Below are positions 50,526 to 60,514 of a stretch of DNA of 64,000 nt, one piece after another. The translations under genes were made by a program, and so were the position numbers. The notes beneath the pieces were generated by a model. It had not been told where the DNA came from. It saw only the letters and a list, made by a program, of their open reading frames with translations, and made no database searches. This DNA is from Desulfosporosinus acididurans (lineage in GTDB: Bacteria > Bacillota > Desulfitobacteriia > Desulfitobacteriales > Desulfitobacteriaceae): NCBI RefSeq assembly GCF_001029285.1, contig NZ_LDZY01000015.1, positions 59,573 to 123,572 on the forward strand, written 5' to 3'. Position 1 is the stretch's first letter. Every line of letters begins with the position of its first letter.

Positions 50526-52786
50526 TTTGCACTTCCCTCATTATTTATTCTATTCCCAAACAATCTCCACCATTTGGTTGATTTTATATTATCTTCGAAT
50601 TTGAGAGAAGTAGCATGTAAGTCATTAAGATCTTTATAATTCTCCGTTAATTCGGAATAATCATTTTTCAATTTGATGTAATTACTTTCTAACTCATTAT
50701 AGGCTTTCCTTATACTTTTGTCGTCATTTTCTATTGACTCATAACCATTTTGTAAGTCCTTTGTATATCTTTCAAGATTTTCATACTTAGTTTTTATTTC
50801 ATTGTGATCCATTTCCAAATTTTGATAAGCTGTCTGAATGTTATGATAATCTTTTATAATAGTCTTATAGTACTTTTCTTCTTGCTTTTTTGCATACCGC
50901 ATATTCTGGACATAATTCTTAATCTCGTTTTCTAACAAGGCAATACGTGGTTTTATTTGAACTTCTAAAGAGTAAAGTCTTTGAATTTTTTTATGCCCAT
51001 AAACACAAAGACTACGCAATTCGTCTGGATGTTGATAGTAATACTCTATTGTGTTTATAATGTCACCGACATCATGTTGAATAATTACGATCTCAGAACG
51101 ATTATTAAAATAGCTATTATTTTGTCCTAACTCATCCGTGCAAAACATCGCGGTTTCTCTCATACCCGCATCAACACAACAGCCCGTGGGGAAGCCATCA
51201 AATCCTCCCTGCCTTAACTTACCGTGAATGTTGGGTGAAAGGAATATATCTTTATCTGAATAAAATTCATCAAACCACTCTTGATTATGCACTCCATAAA
51301 ATGTAATGCGCTTTTTAATTTCAGTAACGTCTATCACATTTTCGTCGAAATCCCCAACAACATGAAAATAAATGTTTTGATACTTTTCACATAACTGCTT
51401 TGCAGTTTCTATGAATATATCATAGCCCTTATCTTCACCAAGTTCTGTATATCTCATTGCGGCAAAACAAATATCGAGTCTATCCTTTTCAAAACCAAAA
51501 TGCTTTTTTATCCCAATTGACTTGTTTAATTTTTCAGGCGCTGTCACACTTCCAAAAATCAACAGAATTTGATCTTCTGAACAGAATCCATTTTCAGTTA
51601 GGTAATCAAAGGTTATTTTTTGAGTCACAATAACTTTTCTAAAAAATCTAGAGCTAGTAACTTTACGGAGGAAATAATCTGACTCCTGATTATGAAGTGA
51701 AAATCCCCCACCTGGATATAATTCAAAAACAAAAGGTATACCGTTTCTTTCAATTGTATCTAATGAATAATAAGTGTTATTCAAAAAACAAAAATACGCA
51801 AGTTTAGCTTGAACTGTTTCAGGTAATTCATAACCGTTCCACTGAATGACTTTTTTCGAATATTGCGGGTAGACTTCGCGAAAAGCCTGAAATACACTCC
51901 CATTACTTTCCTTACTAACTATATGAAGTGAACCACCGTTCCCAAATATCTTCATCTTATTAAAGTTCTCTAAATAGCTAACAAACTCTTCCATCCTAAA
52001 GGAACTAATGGGACATGGAAAAATATCGTCAACCACTAGCAAATCAAGCGGTTCCCACAAATCTTTTACATAAGAAAAATCCTTTAATCCTGTTTGCATA
52101 CTGCTGCGAAAAGGTGCCAATTGTTCTTCCCGATCACGAGTTTTATCCATCTTGACTAATACACCAAATGTATCTTCTTCTATAAGAAGAAAATTTTTCT
52201 CTTTCTCCTTTTCATACACCGATCGGACACTCGGCCAATCAATATCATCAAAAACGATTATTCCCCCTTCACGAACGATAGGGATATAATATTCTGCATC
52301 CGATTGGACAAAAACAGTATCATGATTTCCGTCAATATGAAGCATATCAATAGAAATATTCGTATCCTTTATATATTTAATTGCTTCCTCTGAAGGATAA
52401 CGCAATAAATTTACAGTTGAATCAAAATCAAAGTTCTTTTTAAATGCATTAACTTCCTGAAACAGTTCATTAAAATCCATCTCTTGAATTGCTTTTTGCA
52501 CTATCTTTTGAATTGCTGGTGAGGCTTCAGCCTCTTTAATACAACTATTAAGATAAGGATCAATTCCATAAGCCCGGCCTTTATTTTCCCGGACTGCCAC
52601 AGAAACGGTGAATAAGCTCTTCCCTCTATAAACGCCAATTTCGATGTAACTTTTAAACTTCAGATTTTTAAATAAATATGCCATTAAAAAGCATTTATAA
52701 AAAGAGCTGCCACCCAACTCATCAGCATATATATTCTCATGAATTTCTTTTATCCGCTTATAGAAATCCAAAGTATTACTATCCAA
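50522..52786 (-). CDS. Methyltransferase-glycosyltransferase fusion with C-terminal coiled coil
   Basis: The 754-residue protein has three parts. Residues of about 35-215 form a class I SAM methyltransferase (YIEIGVYRGKSL for SAM binding, MLHIDGNHD and IIVFDDIDW). Residues of about 235-625 look like a GT4-type glycosyltransferase (CFAAMRYTELGEDKGYD, FHVVGDF, HGKLRQGGFDGFPTG). Residues of about 640-735 form a heptad-patterned coiled coil rich in Tyr/Glu/Asn/Lys. In O-antigen systems with ABC export, methylation stops chain growth and a coiled coil in WbdD sets chain length; WsaE of S-layer glycan synthesis is another methyl/glycosyl fusion. A capping-and-ruler role is thus a reasonable hypothesis. 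Confidence 0.8.
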   Translation of the reverse strand: MDSNTLDFYKRIKEIHENIYADELGGSSFYKCFLMAYLFKNLKFKSYIEIGVYRGKSLFTVSVAVRENKGRAYGIDPYLNSCIKEAEASPAIQKIVQKAIQEMDFNELFQEVNAFKKNFDFDSTVNLLRYPSEEAIKYIKDTNISIDMLHIDGNHDTVFVQSDAEYYIPIVREGGIIVFDDIDWPSVRSVYEKEKEKNFLLIEEDTFGVLVKMDKTRDREEQLAPFRSSMQTGLKDFSYVKDLWEPLDLLVVDDIFPCPISSFRMEEFVSYLENFNKMKIFGNGGSLHIVSKESNGSVFQAFREVYPQYSKKVIQWNGYELPETVQAKLAYFCFLNNTYYSLDTIERNGIPFVFELYPGGGFSLHNQESDYFLRKVTSSRFFRKVIVTQKITFDYLTENGFCSEDQILLIFGSVTAPEKLNKSIGIKKHFGFEKDRLDICFAAMRYTELGEDKGYDIFIETAKQLCEKYQNIYFHVVGDFDENVIDVTEIKKRITFYGVHNQEWFDEFYSDKDIFLSPNIHGKLRQGGFDGFPTGCCVDAGMRETAMFCTDELGQNNSYFNNRSEIVIIQHDVGDIINTIEYYYQHPDELRSLCVYGHKKIQRLYSLEVQIKPRIALLENEIKNYVQNMRYAKKQEEKYYKTIIKDYHNIQTAYQNLEMDHNEIKTKYENLERYTKDLQNGYESIENDDKSIRKAYNELESNYIKLKNDYSELTENYKDLNDLHATSLKFEDNIKSTKWWRLFGNRINNEGSAK

Positions 52787-52797
52787 AAATAAGCCTC

Positions 52798-53922
52798 CTA
52801 TATTTTTTTAGTTTTAAAACCTATGATAGCATCACAAATCCGCAGAATATCTTCTTCTTCCAGATCAGCGTATATAGGAAGTGATAACACGCGATCGGCA
52901 ACATAATGAGCAACCGGCAATTCATATTGTTCAAACTTTCCGTGATAACATTCAAAATCCGTAATCAGTGGATAAAAATATTTACGCGTAAAGATATCTT
53001 TTTTTTGTAATTCATCAAAAAGCTCATTTCGAGTAAAGCCAGATAGTTTCTCATCAATTACGATCGGGAAATAAGCATAGTTCCATAAAACGTTCTGGTT
53101 ATTCTTGTTATCTATCATTTTAATTCCCTTGAAATCCTTCAGCCGTTTAAAATACAATTCATAAGCGTGCTTTCTCTTTTGAATGTTCTTATCAAGATAA
53201 CAGAGATTACAAATTCCCATAGCTGCAGCAAATTCATTCATTTTGGCGTTTAACCCGATATCCACGACGCTTTCCGGCCCTTCAATACCAAAATTACGAA
53301 GATTTTTTAATTTCCTTGTCAACTTTTCATCAGAGTAAATTAAAGCCCCACCTTCAATGGTGTTGAACACCTTAGTAGCATGGAAAGAAAACATGGAAAT
53401 ATCGCCAAAATTTGCAATTGGTTTTCCATCCAACTTAACACCAAACGCATGAGCCGCATCAAAAATTAATTTTAAATGATGTTTTTCGGCTATTTTTTCT
53501 AACTTTATTACATTGCAGGGTTGTCCATAAACATGAACTCCTAAGATTGCGCTAGTCTTTTCCGTTATCAAAGCTTCAACTTTATCTTCATCAATCGTAT
53601 AATCATCAGGTTTAATATCGCAAAATACTGGAACCAGGTCATTCATTACCAAAGCATGAGTTGTGGAGGCAAAGGTAAATGGCGTTGTAATTACTTCTCC
53701 CGTTAGTCCCAAAGCCTTAATCGCAATATCAAGAGCCATGTGCCCATTTACATAAAGCTCCAAGTTATCACAACATAAATATTGTTTCATGCTTTCTTCC
53801 AATTCCGTGTAAATCGGGCCGTTATTCGTCATCCAGCCAGTCTCCCAGATGCGCTTTATTTTATCAACATATTCTTCCATAGGCGGAAGCGAAGAACGCG
53901 TTACCAAAATCTTCTTATCCAT
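52798..53922 (-). CDS. DegT/DnrJ/EryC1/StrS-family sugar aminotransferase
   Basis: The 374-residue PLP enzyme carries the catalytic Lys184 in FSFHATKVFNTIEGG and the cofactor Asp in IFDAAHAFG. It is of the family that aminates keto-sugars bound to nucleotides (such as dTDP-4-keto-6-deoxyglucose, which RmlB in this cluster makes). A likely product is a dTDP-amino-deoxyhexose. It lies 11 bp upstream of the methyltransferase fusion and 29 bp downstream of the ABC ATPase. The exact sugar position aminated cannot be told. Confidence 0.9.
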   Translation of the reverse strand: MDKKILVTRSSLPPMEEYVDKIKRIWETGWMTNNGPIYTELEESMKQYLCCDNLELYVNGHMALDIAIKALGLTGEVITTPFTFASTTHALVMNDLVPVFCDIKPDDYTIDEDKVEALITEKTSAILGVHVYGQPCNVIKLEKIAEKHHLKLIFDAAHAFGVKLDGKPIANFGDISMFSFHATKVFNTIEGGALIYSDEKLTRKLKNLRNFGIEGPESVVDIGLNAKMNEFAAAMGICNLCYLDKNIQKRKHAYELYFKRLKDFKGIKMIDNKNNQNVLWNYAYFPIVIDEKLSGFTRNELFDELQKKDIFTRKYFYPLITDFECYHGKFEQYELPVAHYVADRVLSLPIYADLEEEDILRICDAIIGFKTKKI

Positions 53923-53951
53923 AATTTACCTCCAGCTAATTCTCATCTTCT

Positions 53952-54677
53952 TCATGACATGTAGTTTTGATAATGTTCACAGATTTCCTTTGAATCTCCA
54001 ATCATTTTGACTTGCCCATAGTCTAACCAAATAACCCTGTCACACATCTCTTTAATCTGCTCAATACTGTGAGAGACAAACAAGACGGTAGTACCTCCAC
54101 CCATAAGCTCCAACATTCTGGCTCTACTTTTCCTTTGAAAAGCTTCGTCACCTACCGATAGGATCTCATCTACGATTAAAATTTCAGGTTCAATAACCGT
54201 GGCAATAGAAAATGCCAAGCGCATCAGCATACCTGAAGAATAATTTCGGATTGGCACATCAATAAACTCCTTGAGTTCTGAAAACTGAACAATTTCGTTA
54301 TATTTATCTCGCAAATATCTTTCTGAATAGCCCAAAATAGAACCATTGAGGAAAATATTTTCACGTCCGGACAGATCCGAGTCGAACCCGGCACCAAGTT
54401 CCAGCATAGGAACAATATTTCCCGATACCATAATTTCGCCTTTTGATGGTTTCAAAATTCCAGATATTACTTTTAAAAGGGTGCTTTTCCCAGCACCATT
54501 TCTCCCGATTATCCCTATTACTTCTCCCTTTTGAACTTCAAAACTAACATCTTTTAAAGCCCAAAATTCTTCATACTCCAGTTTTCCTCTCAATCGGGTA
54601 ACCAAATACTCCTTTAAACTATTAATCCGGTCATGTGTAATTTTAAACTCCATGGATATATGCTCTGCTTTTATCAT
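53952..54677 (-). CDS. wzt: Polysaccharide ABC exporter ATPase (Wzt/TagH-like)
   Basis: The 241-residue ATPase has Walker A (GRNGAGKSTLLK), signature (NYSSGMLMRLAFS) and Walker B (ILIVDEILSVGD). The signature and the residues around it are typical of ABC-2 polysaccharide and teichoic acid exporters. It lacks the C-terminal carbohydrate-binding domain present in Wzt of E. coli O8/O9a. The permease gene lies 9 bp upstream. It should power export of a lipid-linked polymer. Confidence 0.92.
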   Translation of the reverse strand: MIKAEHISMEFKITHDRINSLKEYLVTRLRGKLEYEEFWALKDVSFEVQKGEVIGIIGRNGAGKSTLLKVISGILKPSKGEIMVSGNIVPMLELGAGFDSDLSGRENIFLNGSILGYSERYLRDKYNEIVQFSELKEFIDVPIRNYSSGMLMRLAFSIATVIEPEILIVDEILSVGDEAFQRKSRARMLELMGGGTTVLFVSHSIEQIKEMCDRVIWLDYGQVKMIGDSKEICEHYQNYMS

Positions 54678-54686
54678 ATCAATTCC

Positions 54687-56141
54687 TCATAGATTTAAAA
54701 TAAACTTATTTTGTGTCCTTTTAAAAACGATAGCCCCAATTACTAATGGCAAAAACCCTGCAATCAAGCAAAACAAATAAGCTTTAGGTTCGGGCGAAAC
54801 GCCATTCAAAATAATCGTACGAGCAAATCGTATGAAGTGGTACAATGGATTCAATTTAAAAATGAAAATGTATTTCTGCGGAAGAATACTTTCAGGATAA
54901 AAAATCGGTGTGGCATAAACCCACAACATGCTCACTACATTCCATAAAAACTGCATGTCCCGAAAAAACACCATTGCTGAAGACAAAAGAAAACTCATCC
55001 CAATGCAAAAAGCTATAATACAGACAATACTAAAAGGCAAAAGTAACAAAGCCGGTGTAATAGGGGTCCTGGTAATCATCATAACTATGATAAGGGGGAT
55101 TATGGATATCAACAAATTAATCACCGAAGACAAAACTCTTGAAACCGGGAAAATATACTTTGGAATATATACTTTTGTAATTAGTGACGCATTTCCTACG
55201 ATAGACCCCAGACCCATTCCAGTTGCTTCCGAAAAAAAGTTAAAGAAGACAATTCCAGTTAGAAGGTACACCGCAAAATTGGAGATATTCGACTTAAAAA
55301 GCGTTGAGAACACCACATACTGTACCGTCATAGAAAGCAGCGGATTCAAGAAACTCCAGAACACGCCCAACACAGATCGTTTATATTTTGTTTTAAAATC
55401 TCTGGAAACAAGCTGGTGAAGCAAAAAACGGTACTTTAAAAATGTAGCGATAAGATTAAGTCCAAAGCTCCTTTTCCCTTTTTTCTGTTTCACTACTAGA
55501 TTAATGCAGTAAATTGCAAGTAGAATGCCAAGTCCGATGACGAGATCCCAATAATAATCACCGAATAAAATCTTATCCCGGCCAGAGTAAATGATACAAA
55601 GAGTTCCTTGCTGTTTCACTCCATTCAGAAACCATGCTCCTCCGCCCTGAAAGGTATTTCCTGCATCAAACCAAACAGAAATCGTTTTTCCTTCTTCTGA
55701 ATTTGGAACATTCAGTGTTAAACCCAACGTTTCTCCTTTATTTACTTTTACAGGTTGATCAAATCCAATACTAGTGTAAGCATTATTTGCCAAAGAGGAA
55801 AGTACTACGTTTTTCTGCGCAAGAACCTTACCATTCGCCATATTGAGAATTCTTATGAGAGCAACTCCTGGGTTTTGCTTGCCACCCGTAGCAAACAGCA
55901 GCGATACGCGCTGCACCTCATCTGTCTGAGCGATAAAAGTCTGCATAACTGTCATATTACGACGTATCTCCCCAATGGTTGTGGTGGATTTTTCCGTCGC
56001 CTTATATTCTTGTGATGGAGTATATTTTAGCTGCTCTCCTCCAATAAAATAGAAGCAAACAGCGAGTATACTATAGATTACAATAACCAGAGCACACCCT
56101 TGTGCTATGGTAACTTTTTTCTTTTGCTTCATGAATTTCAC
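54687..56141 (-). CDS. wzm: Polysaccharide ABC exporter permease (Wzm-like) with extra N-terminal extracytoplasmic domain
   Basis: This is a 484-residue protein, about twice the usual 260. Residues of about 230-484 are a normal ABC-2 permease (LLHQLVSRDFKTKYKRSVLG start, six helices). In front lie a membrane helix (about 14-34), a beta-rich domain of about 165 residues and a second helix (about 203-222), so the added domain should face outward. It resembles a carbohydrate-binding sandwich in composition but I cannot name a family. It could recognise the exported glycan, replacing the binding domain missing from the ATPase. Confidence 0.85.
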   Translation of the reverse strand: MKFMKQKKKVTIAQGCALVIVIYSILAVCFYFIGGEQLKYTPSQEYKATEKSTTTIGEIRRNMTVMQTFIAQTDEVQRVSLLFATGGKQNPGVALIRILNMANGKVLAQKNVVLSSLANNAYTSIGFDQPVKVNKGETLGLTLNVPNSEEGKTISVWFDAGNTFQGGGAWFLNGVKQQGTLCIIYSGRDKILFGDYYWDLVIGLGILLAIYCINLVVKQKKGKRSFGLNLIATFLKYRFLLHQLVSRDFKTKYKRSVLGVFWSFLNPLLSMTVQYVVFSTLFKSNISNFAVYLLTGIVFFNFFSEATGMGLGSIVGNASLITKVYIPKYIFPVSRVLSSVINLLISIIPLIIVMMITRTPITPALLLLPFSIVCIIAFCIGMSFLLSSAMVFFRDMQFLWNVVSMLWVYATPIFYPESILPQKYIFIFKLNPLYHFIRFARTIILNGVSPEPKAYLFCLIAGFLPLVIGAIVFKRTQNKFILNL

Positions 56142-56145
56142 AGCC

Positions 56146-56988
56146 TTATATTATTTCTTTCAAATATCTGTTGAGCCCATCCTGCCATGAAGGCAGATGT
56201 GAAAATCCAGCCAGATCGAGACTTACCTTGCTCAATCTCGAATTGGAAGGTCTATGGGCTTTGGTCGGATATTCTGATGTTGATATAAAGTTTACTTTTG
56301 TTTTATATCCAGCCTGGCGGAAAATTTCCGCGGCAAATTCAGCCCAGCTACAAAACCCCTCATTAGTCGCATGGTATGTGCCATATTCCTCCGTCACTAG
56401 CATATCACAGAGTAAGGGAGCCAAGTCAGCTGTATAAGTCGGCGAACCAATTTGATCGCTCACTACGTTTACATCAGCACGCGTTTTGCCAATATTCAAC
56501 ATAGTTTTGACGAAATTATTACCATTTTTGCCGAAAACCCATGAAATACGAACAATAAAATATTTGCAAAGTTGCTCTTTAACGGCTAGTTCTCCTTCCA
56601 GCTTTGTTTCGCCATAGACGCCGAGTGGACAAGTTACATCATCGACCTCATATGCTTTGTCGCCTGTTCCGGGGAACACATAATCTGTACTGATATAAAT
56701 TATCTTTGCATCAATTGCTTTACAGGCCTTTGCAATATTTTTTGTACCTTCTACATTAACTGCAGTGCAGAGTTCTTTATTTTCCTCCGCCATATCCACT
56801 GCCGTATATGCAGCACAGTGGATTACGGCGTCTGGATGATAATTTGTAATAACTCTCAAAGTTGCTTCAAAGTCAGTAATATCAAAATCATCTCTACCAG
56901 TGCCAAGGCAATTAATATTACGTGCTTGCAACTCTTTAATCATATCGCTCCCGAGCTGACCTTTTGCACCAGTAACCAATACTTTCAT
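56146..56988 (-). CDS. rmlD: dTDP-4-dehydrorhamnose reductase
   Basis: The 280-residue short-chain reductase has GAKGQLGSD at the NAD(P) site, the catalytic YGETKLEGE (Tyr and Lys) and length as expected. It makes the last step to dTDP-L-rhamnose. It follows rmlB by 40 bp and precedes the permease gene by 4 bp. Confidence 0.95.
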   Translation of the reverse strand: MKVLVTGAKGQLGSDMIKELQARNINCLGTGRDDFDITDFEATLRVITNYHPDAVIHCAAYTAVDMAEENKELCTAVNVEGTKNIAKACKAIDAKIIYISTDYVFPGTGDKAYEVDDVTCPLGVYGETKLEGELAVKEQLCKYFIVRISWVFGKNGNNFVKTMLNIGKTRADVNVVSDQIGSPTYTADLAPLLCDMLVTEEYGTYHATNEGFCSWAEFAAEIFRQAGYKTKVNFISTSEYPTKAHRPSNSRLSKVSLDLAGFSHLPSWQDGLNRYLKEII

Positions 56989-57028
56989 AAAGTTTACTCC
57001 CTTTTTATCACGATGAGAGAACGTTTAA

Positions 57029-58048
57029 TTACCGATTTTCATACATTCTCTTGTAATAGTCCTTATATTCGCCGTTAATAATGTGCTCCCACCACGGTTT
57101 GTTACTCAAATACCACTGGACCGTCTTCCTTATTCCAACATCAAACTTGGTTTCAGGCAGCCAACCCAGCTCATTATGAATTTTTTCAGGATCAATGGCA
57201 TAACGCATATCATGTCCGGGACGATCCGAGACATATTTAATTAACCGTTCAGGCTTACCAAGTTCAATCAAGATTGTTTTGACAACTTCCAAATTACTTC
57301 GTTCATTATGCCCGCCGATATTATAGACTTCACCTTCACGACCTTTATGGAGTATTAAATCAATAGCCGAACAGTGATCCTCTACATATAGCCAATCACG
57401 CACATTCTCACCTTTACCGTAGACTGGAAGCGGCTTTTCGGCCAGTGCATTTGTAATCATTAACGGAATAAGTTTTTCCGGAAAATGGTAAGGCCCGTAG
57501 TTATTGGAGCATCGCGAAATCGTTATCGGCACTTTAAATGTTCGATAAAAAGCCTGAACTAATAAATCTGCGCTGGCTTTACTCGCCGAATAGGGACTTG
57601 AAGCACGAATTGGTGTTTCCTCTGTGAAAAATAAATCTGGTCTGTTTAACGGCAGATCTCCATAAACTTCATCCGTGGATACCTGATGAAAGCGATCAAC
57701 ACCGAATTTTCTGCAAGCATCGAGGAGTACCTGGGTGCCCATAACATTGGTCTCTAAAAAAATTGATGGGTTTTCAATTGAACGATCCACATGACTCTCG
57801 GCCGCAAAATTTACGACAATATTCGGTTTCTCCTCTTCGAATATTTTGTAAACGGCCTCCCGCTCCCCAATATCTGCTTTAATAAATTTAAAATGGGGAT
57901 TATTCATCGCAGAATCCAGAGTTTCCAAATTACCGGCATAAGTTAATTTATCGAGACAGATAATTTCATAATCGGCATACTTTCTCAGCATATAATGAAC
58001 AAAGTTCCCGCCGATAAAGCCCGCTCCACCTGTCACAACTATTTTCAT
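57029..58048 (-). CDS. rmlB: dTDP-glucose 4,6-dehydratase
   Basis: The 339-residue enzyme carries GGAGFIGGNFV for NAD binding, the STDEVYG motif with catalytic Asp/Glu and YSASKAS with catalytic Tyr/Lys. It converts dTDP-glucose to dTDP-4-keto-6-deoxyglucose, which feeds rhamnose and possibly the DegT aminotransferase. An ATG 6 bp earlier overlaps the rmlC stop, but GAGGGG is only 2 nt before it and 8 nt before the ATG I use. Confidence 0.96.
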   Translation of the reverse strand: MKIVVTGGAGFIGGNFVHYMLRKYADYEIICLDKLTYAGNLETLDSAMNNPHFKFIKADIGEREAVYKIFEEEKPNIVVNFAAESHVDRSIENPSIFLETNVMGTQVLLDACRKFGVDRFHQVSTDEVYGDLPLNRPDLFFTEETPIRASSPYSASKASADLLVQAFYRTFKVPITISRCSNNYGPYHFPEKLIPLMITNALAEKPLPVYGKGENVRDWLYVEDHCSAIDLILHKGREGEVYNIGGHNERSNLEVVKTILIELGKPERLIKYVSDRPGHDMRYAIDPEKIHNELGWLPETKFDVGIRKTVQWYLSNKPWWEHIINGEYKDYYKRMYENR

Positions 58049-58050
58049 AT

Positions 58051-58611
58051 TCATTTCCCCTCGTAAACAAAATCGGTATCACTTTCGGACAATCGCGGAG
58101 CCTTAGCATCTCTCTCCGATAAAATAGGGTTATCAATACCCCACACTATTTTGAGTTCTTCATCGTTCCAAAATATATTTCGATCCGCCTCTGGGCAATA
58201 ATAGTTATCCGCTTTATACAAAAATTCCACATCATTCGTGAGGGTTAGAAAAGCATGAGCAAACCCCCGAGGTATCAATAACTGTCTTTTGTTTTCTGCA
58301 GATAATTCAACTGCTAACCATTTCTTGTAAGTTGGTGAGCCTTTTCGAAGATCGACTGCTACATCCAAAACAGAACCTTTGTTACAACGTACAAGCTTTG
58401 CTTGCGCAGCATTTCCTTTTTGGAAATGCAAACCTCGGAGAGTTCCTTTTTGTGCAGAAAATGACTGATTATCCTGTACAAAATTATACCAAAGATTAGC
58501 TTTTTGCATTTCTCTGGTTGACCAACTTTCCATAAACCAGCCCCGATTATCACCAAAAACCTGAGGTTCTAGAATATAAACATCTAAGACATCTGTTTCG
58601 ATCACCTTCAT
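58051..58611 (-). CDS. rmlC: dTDP-4-dehydrorhamnose 3,5-epimerase
   Basis: The 186-residue cupin has the RGLHFQ motif with the catalytic His near residue 62 and PRGFAHAF, with normal length. It sits between rmlA and rmlB, giving rmlA-rmlC-rmlB-rmlD order, a common arrangement in Gram-positive rhamnose clusters. Confidence 0.95.
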   Translation of the reverse strand: MKVIETDVLDVYILEPQVFGDNRGWFMESWSTREMQKANLWYNFVQDNQSFSAQKGTLRGLHFQKGNAAQAKLVRCNKGSVLDVAVDLRKGSPTYKKWLAVELSAENKRQLLIPRGFAHAFLTLTNDVEFLYKADNYYCPEADRNIFWNDEELKIVWGIDNPILSERDAKAPRLSESDTDFVYEGK

Positions 58612-58625
58612 TATTGTAATCCCTC

Positions 58626-59504
58626 TTAATATAAAATTTTCCCGTCTGCGACCGCTTTTAAATGCATTCCATAAGTCGATTTCCCATACTTTTGAGCGGA
58701 CTCAATCAACTTATCCCTTGTAATCCAACTGTTGCGATAAGCAATTTCCTCTACGGCAGAAATCTTAATACCCTGTCTCGTTTCAAGAACCTTTACAAAC
58801 TCCGAAGCTTCTGTCAACGAATCAATGGTACCGGTGTCCAGCCACGCAAAACCCCTACCTAATGTTATGACATCAAGTCTGTCATTTTCTAAGTAAATAC
58901 GGTTTAAATCCGTTATTTCCAACTCTCCCCGTGATGATGGCTTTAGGCTTTTGGCATATTCACATACATTATAATCATAAAAATAAAGACCTGTAACGGC
59001 GTAATTTGATTTAGGTATTGCAGGCTTTTCCTCCAGAGAAATCACCCTTCCAGATTCATCAAATTCCACAACGCCGAACCTTTCTGGATCCTCAACATAA
59101 TAGCCAAATACCGTAGCGCCTTCCGCTCGCTGTGCAGCTTTAACCAAATATTTTGATAGTCCGCTGCCATAAAAAATATTATCTCCCAAAACCATTGCAC
59201 AATTATCCCCATTAATAAATTCTTCACCGATAATAAAAGCTTGAGCAAGGCCGTCTGGCGAAAGCTGTTCTGCATACGACAGATTGATACCGAAGCGGGT
59301 GCCATCACCTAATAATCTTTGGAAGTTAGGTAAGTCATGAGGAGTTGAGATAATCAATATATCCTTAATGCCAGCCAACATCAGAGTGGATAACGGATAA
59401 TAAATCATTGGCTTATCATAAACTGGTAATAGTTGTTTTGAGGTGACCAATGTTAGTGGATATAATCTTGTACCTGACCCTCCTGCAAGTATGATGCCTT
59501 TCAA
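58626..59504 (-). CDS. rmlA: Glucose-1-phosphate thymidylyltransferase
   Basis: The 292-residue enzyme starts with the nucleotide-binding signature [11 protein letters not shown] and contains VLGDNIFYG for metal and sugar-phosphate binding and [10 protein letters not shown]. It makes dTDP-glucose, the first step to dTDP-rhamnose. It lies 14 bp upstream of rmlC. Confidence 0.96.
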   Translation of the reverse strand: MKGIILAGGSGTRLYPLTLVTSKQLLPVYDKPMIYYPLSTLMLAGIKDILIISTPHDLPNFQRLLGDGTRFGINLSYAEQLSPDGLAQAFIIGEEFINGDNCAMVLGDNIFYGSGLSKYLVKAAQRAEGATVFGYYVEDPERFGVVEFDESGRVISLEEKPAIPKSNYAVTGLYFYDYNVCEYAKSLKPSSRGELEITDLNRIYLENDRLDVITLGRGFAWLDTGTIDSLTEASEFVKVLETRQGIKISAVEEIAYRNSWITRDKLIESAQKYGKSTYGMHLKAVADGKILY

Positions 59505-59568
59505 ACAGAACTCCTCCTCGTTGCAATTCTAATTCAAAAACAAATAAGTTTCCATTATCAAATCAATT

Positions 59569-60507
59569 TTAACAAAACAGAATTTGCCCACACCGCCGTA
59601 TAAAACTTGCCTTCCAAAAACCGTATCTAAAAATCGTCTCAATTCTTCTAACTTTTCCATATAGAGGAATTGAGCTGTATTCTCGAACTAATTCCATACA
59701 CTCTGGTGTAAGCATTTCCCCATACATTTCCAAAAAAGATTGGGCCTGACGATAAGTAGATCGCAAAGATTGTTTAGAACTTATGGGATCCAGAAATCGT
59801 CCTAGATTATACCAAACGCTTCTTATATTTTTGGAACCCACCTCATTACTTCCGTGTTGACGGTAAAGCACTGTTGATTGATTTACAAATCCAATTGCCC
59901 CAAATGCGCTTGCTATTATTGCTAACCACCAATCATGCATTATTACATCTTTCGGTAGATCATTTACTTTGTTCAGCAATGCCCGGTTGACCAGCATGGT
60001 GCAGCCCGTTACAATATTCTGCACAAGAAGATTATGAACTTTGTCTTTTCGGTTATCTAACTTTTGCCTCTTAAATAAAGATTCTTCAATTTCATTAAGA
60101 TCACTGTCTACTACTTTAAGGTCTGTATGCACTAATATGGCTTTCTTAATCCCATGGACTGCTTCTAACCTGTGCATTTCTTTTTGGGTAATCTGGATTT
60201 TATCAGGCAGCCAGATATCATCTTGATCGCAAGTCATCACGTAATCGCTGTTTGCATATTTAAACATACTAAAAAAATTGTGCTTTGCTGAACCGGATGG
60301 TTCTTTTCTTTCAATCAATTTAATCTTTTGGGGATACTTTTGTTGATATTTCAATAAAATCGAGACCGTTTTGTCAGTTGAACAGTCATCCTGTATGATT
60401 AATTTCCAATCAGTATAGGTTTGTTGTAAAATCGATTCAATTTGTTCAGATATATAGCGCTCCCCATTATAGGCAGCCATTAAAATAGTAACCATATTAT
60501 TCCTCAA
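59569..60507 (-). CDS. Family 2 glycosyltransferase (rhamnosyltransferase-like)
   Basis: The 312-residue protein has VTILMAAYNGERYI, QDDCSTDKT and TCDQDDIWLP, the last being a form of the metal site common in rhamnosyl- and deoxyhexosyltransferases of surface glycan clusters. The next gene downstream is rmlA. The basic C-terminus may touch the membrane. Confidence 0.87.
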   Translation of the reverse strand: MRNNMVTILMAAYNGERYISEQIESILQQTYTDWKLIIQDDCSTDKTVSILLKYQQKYPQKIKLIERKEPSGSAKHNFFSMFKYANSDYVMTCDQDDIWLPDKIQITQKEMHRLEAVHGIKKAILVHTDLKVVDSDLNEIEESLFKRQKLDNRKDKVHNLLVQNIVTGCTMLVNRALLNKVNDLPKDVIMHDWWLAIIASAFGAIGFVNQSTVLYRQHGSNEVGSKNIRSVWYNLGRFLDPISSKQSLRSTYRQAQSFLEMYGEMLTPECMELVREYSSIPLYGKVRRIETIFRYGFWKASFIRRCGQILFC

Positions 60508-60514
60508 TTTATCC

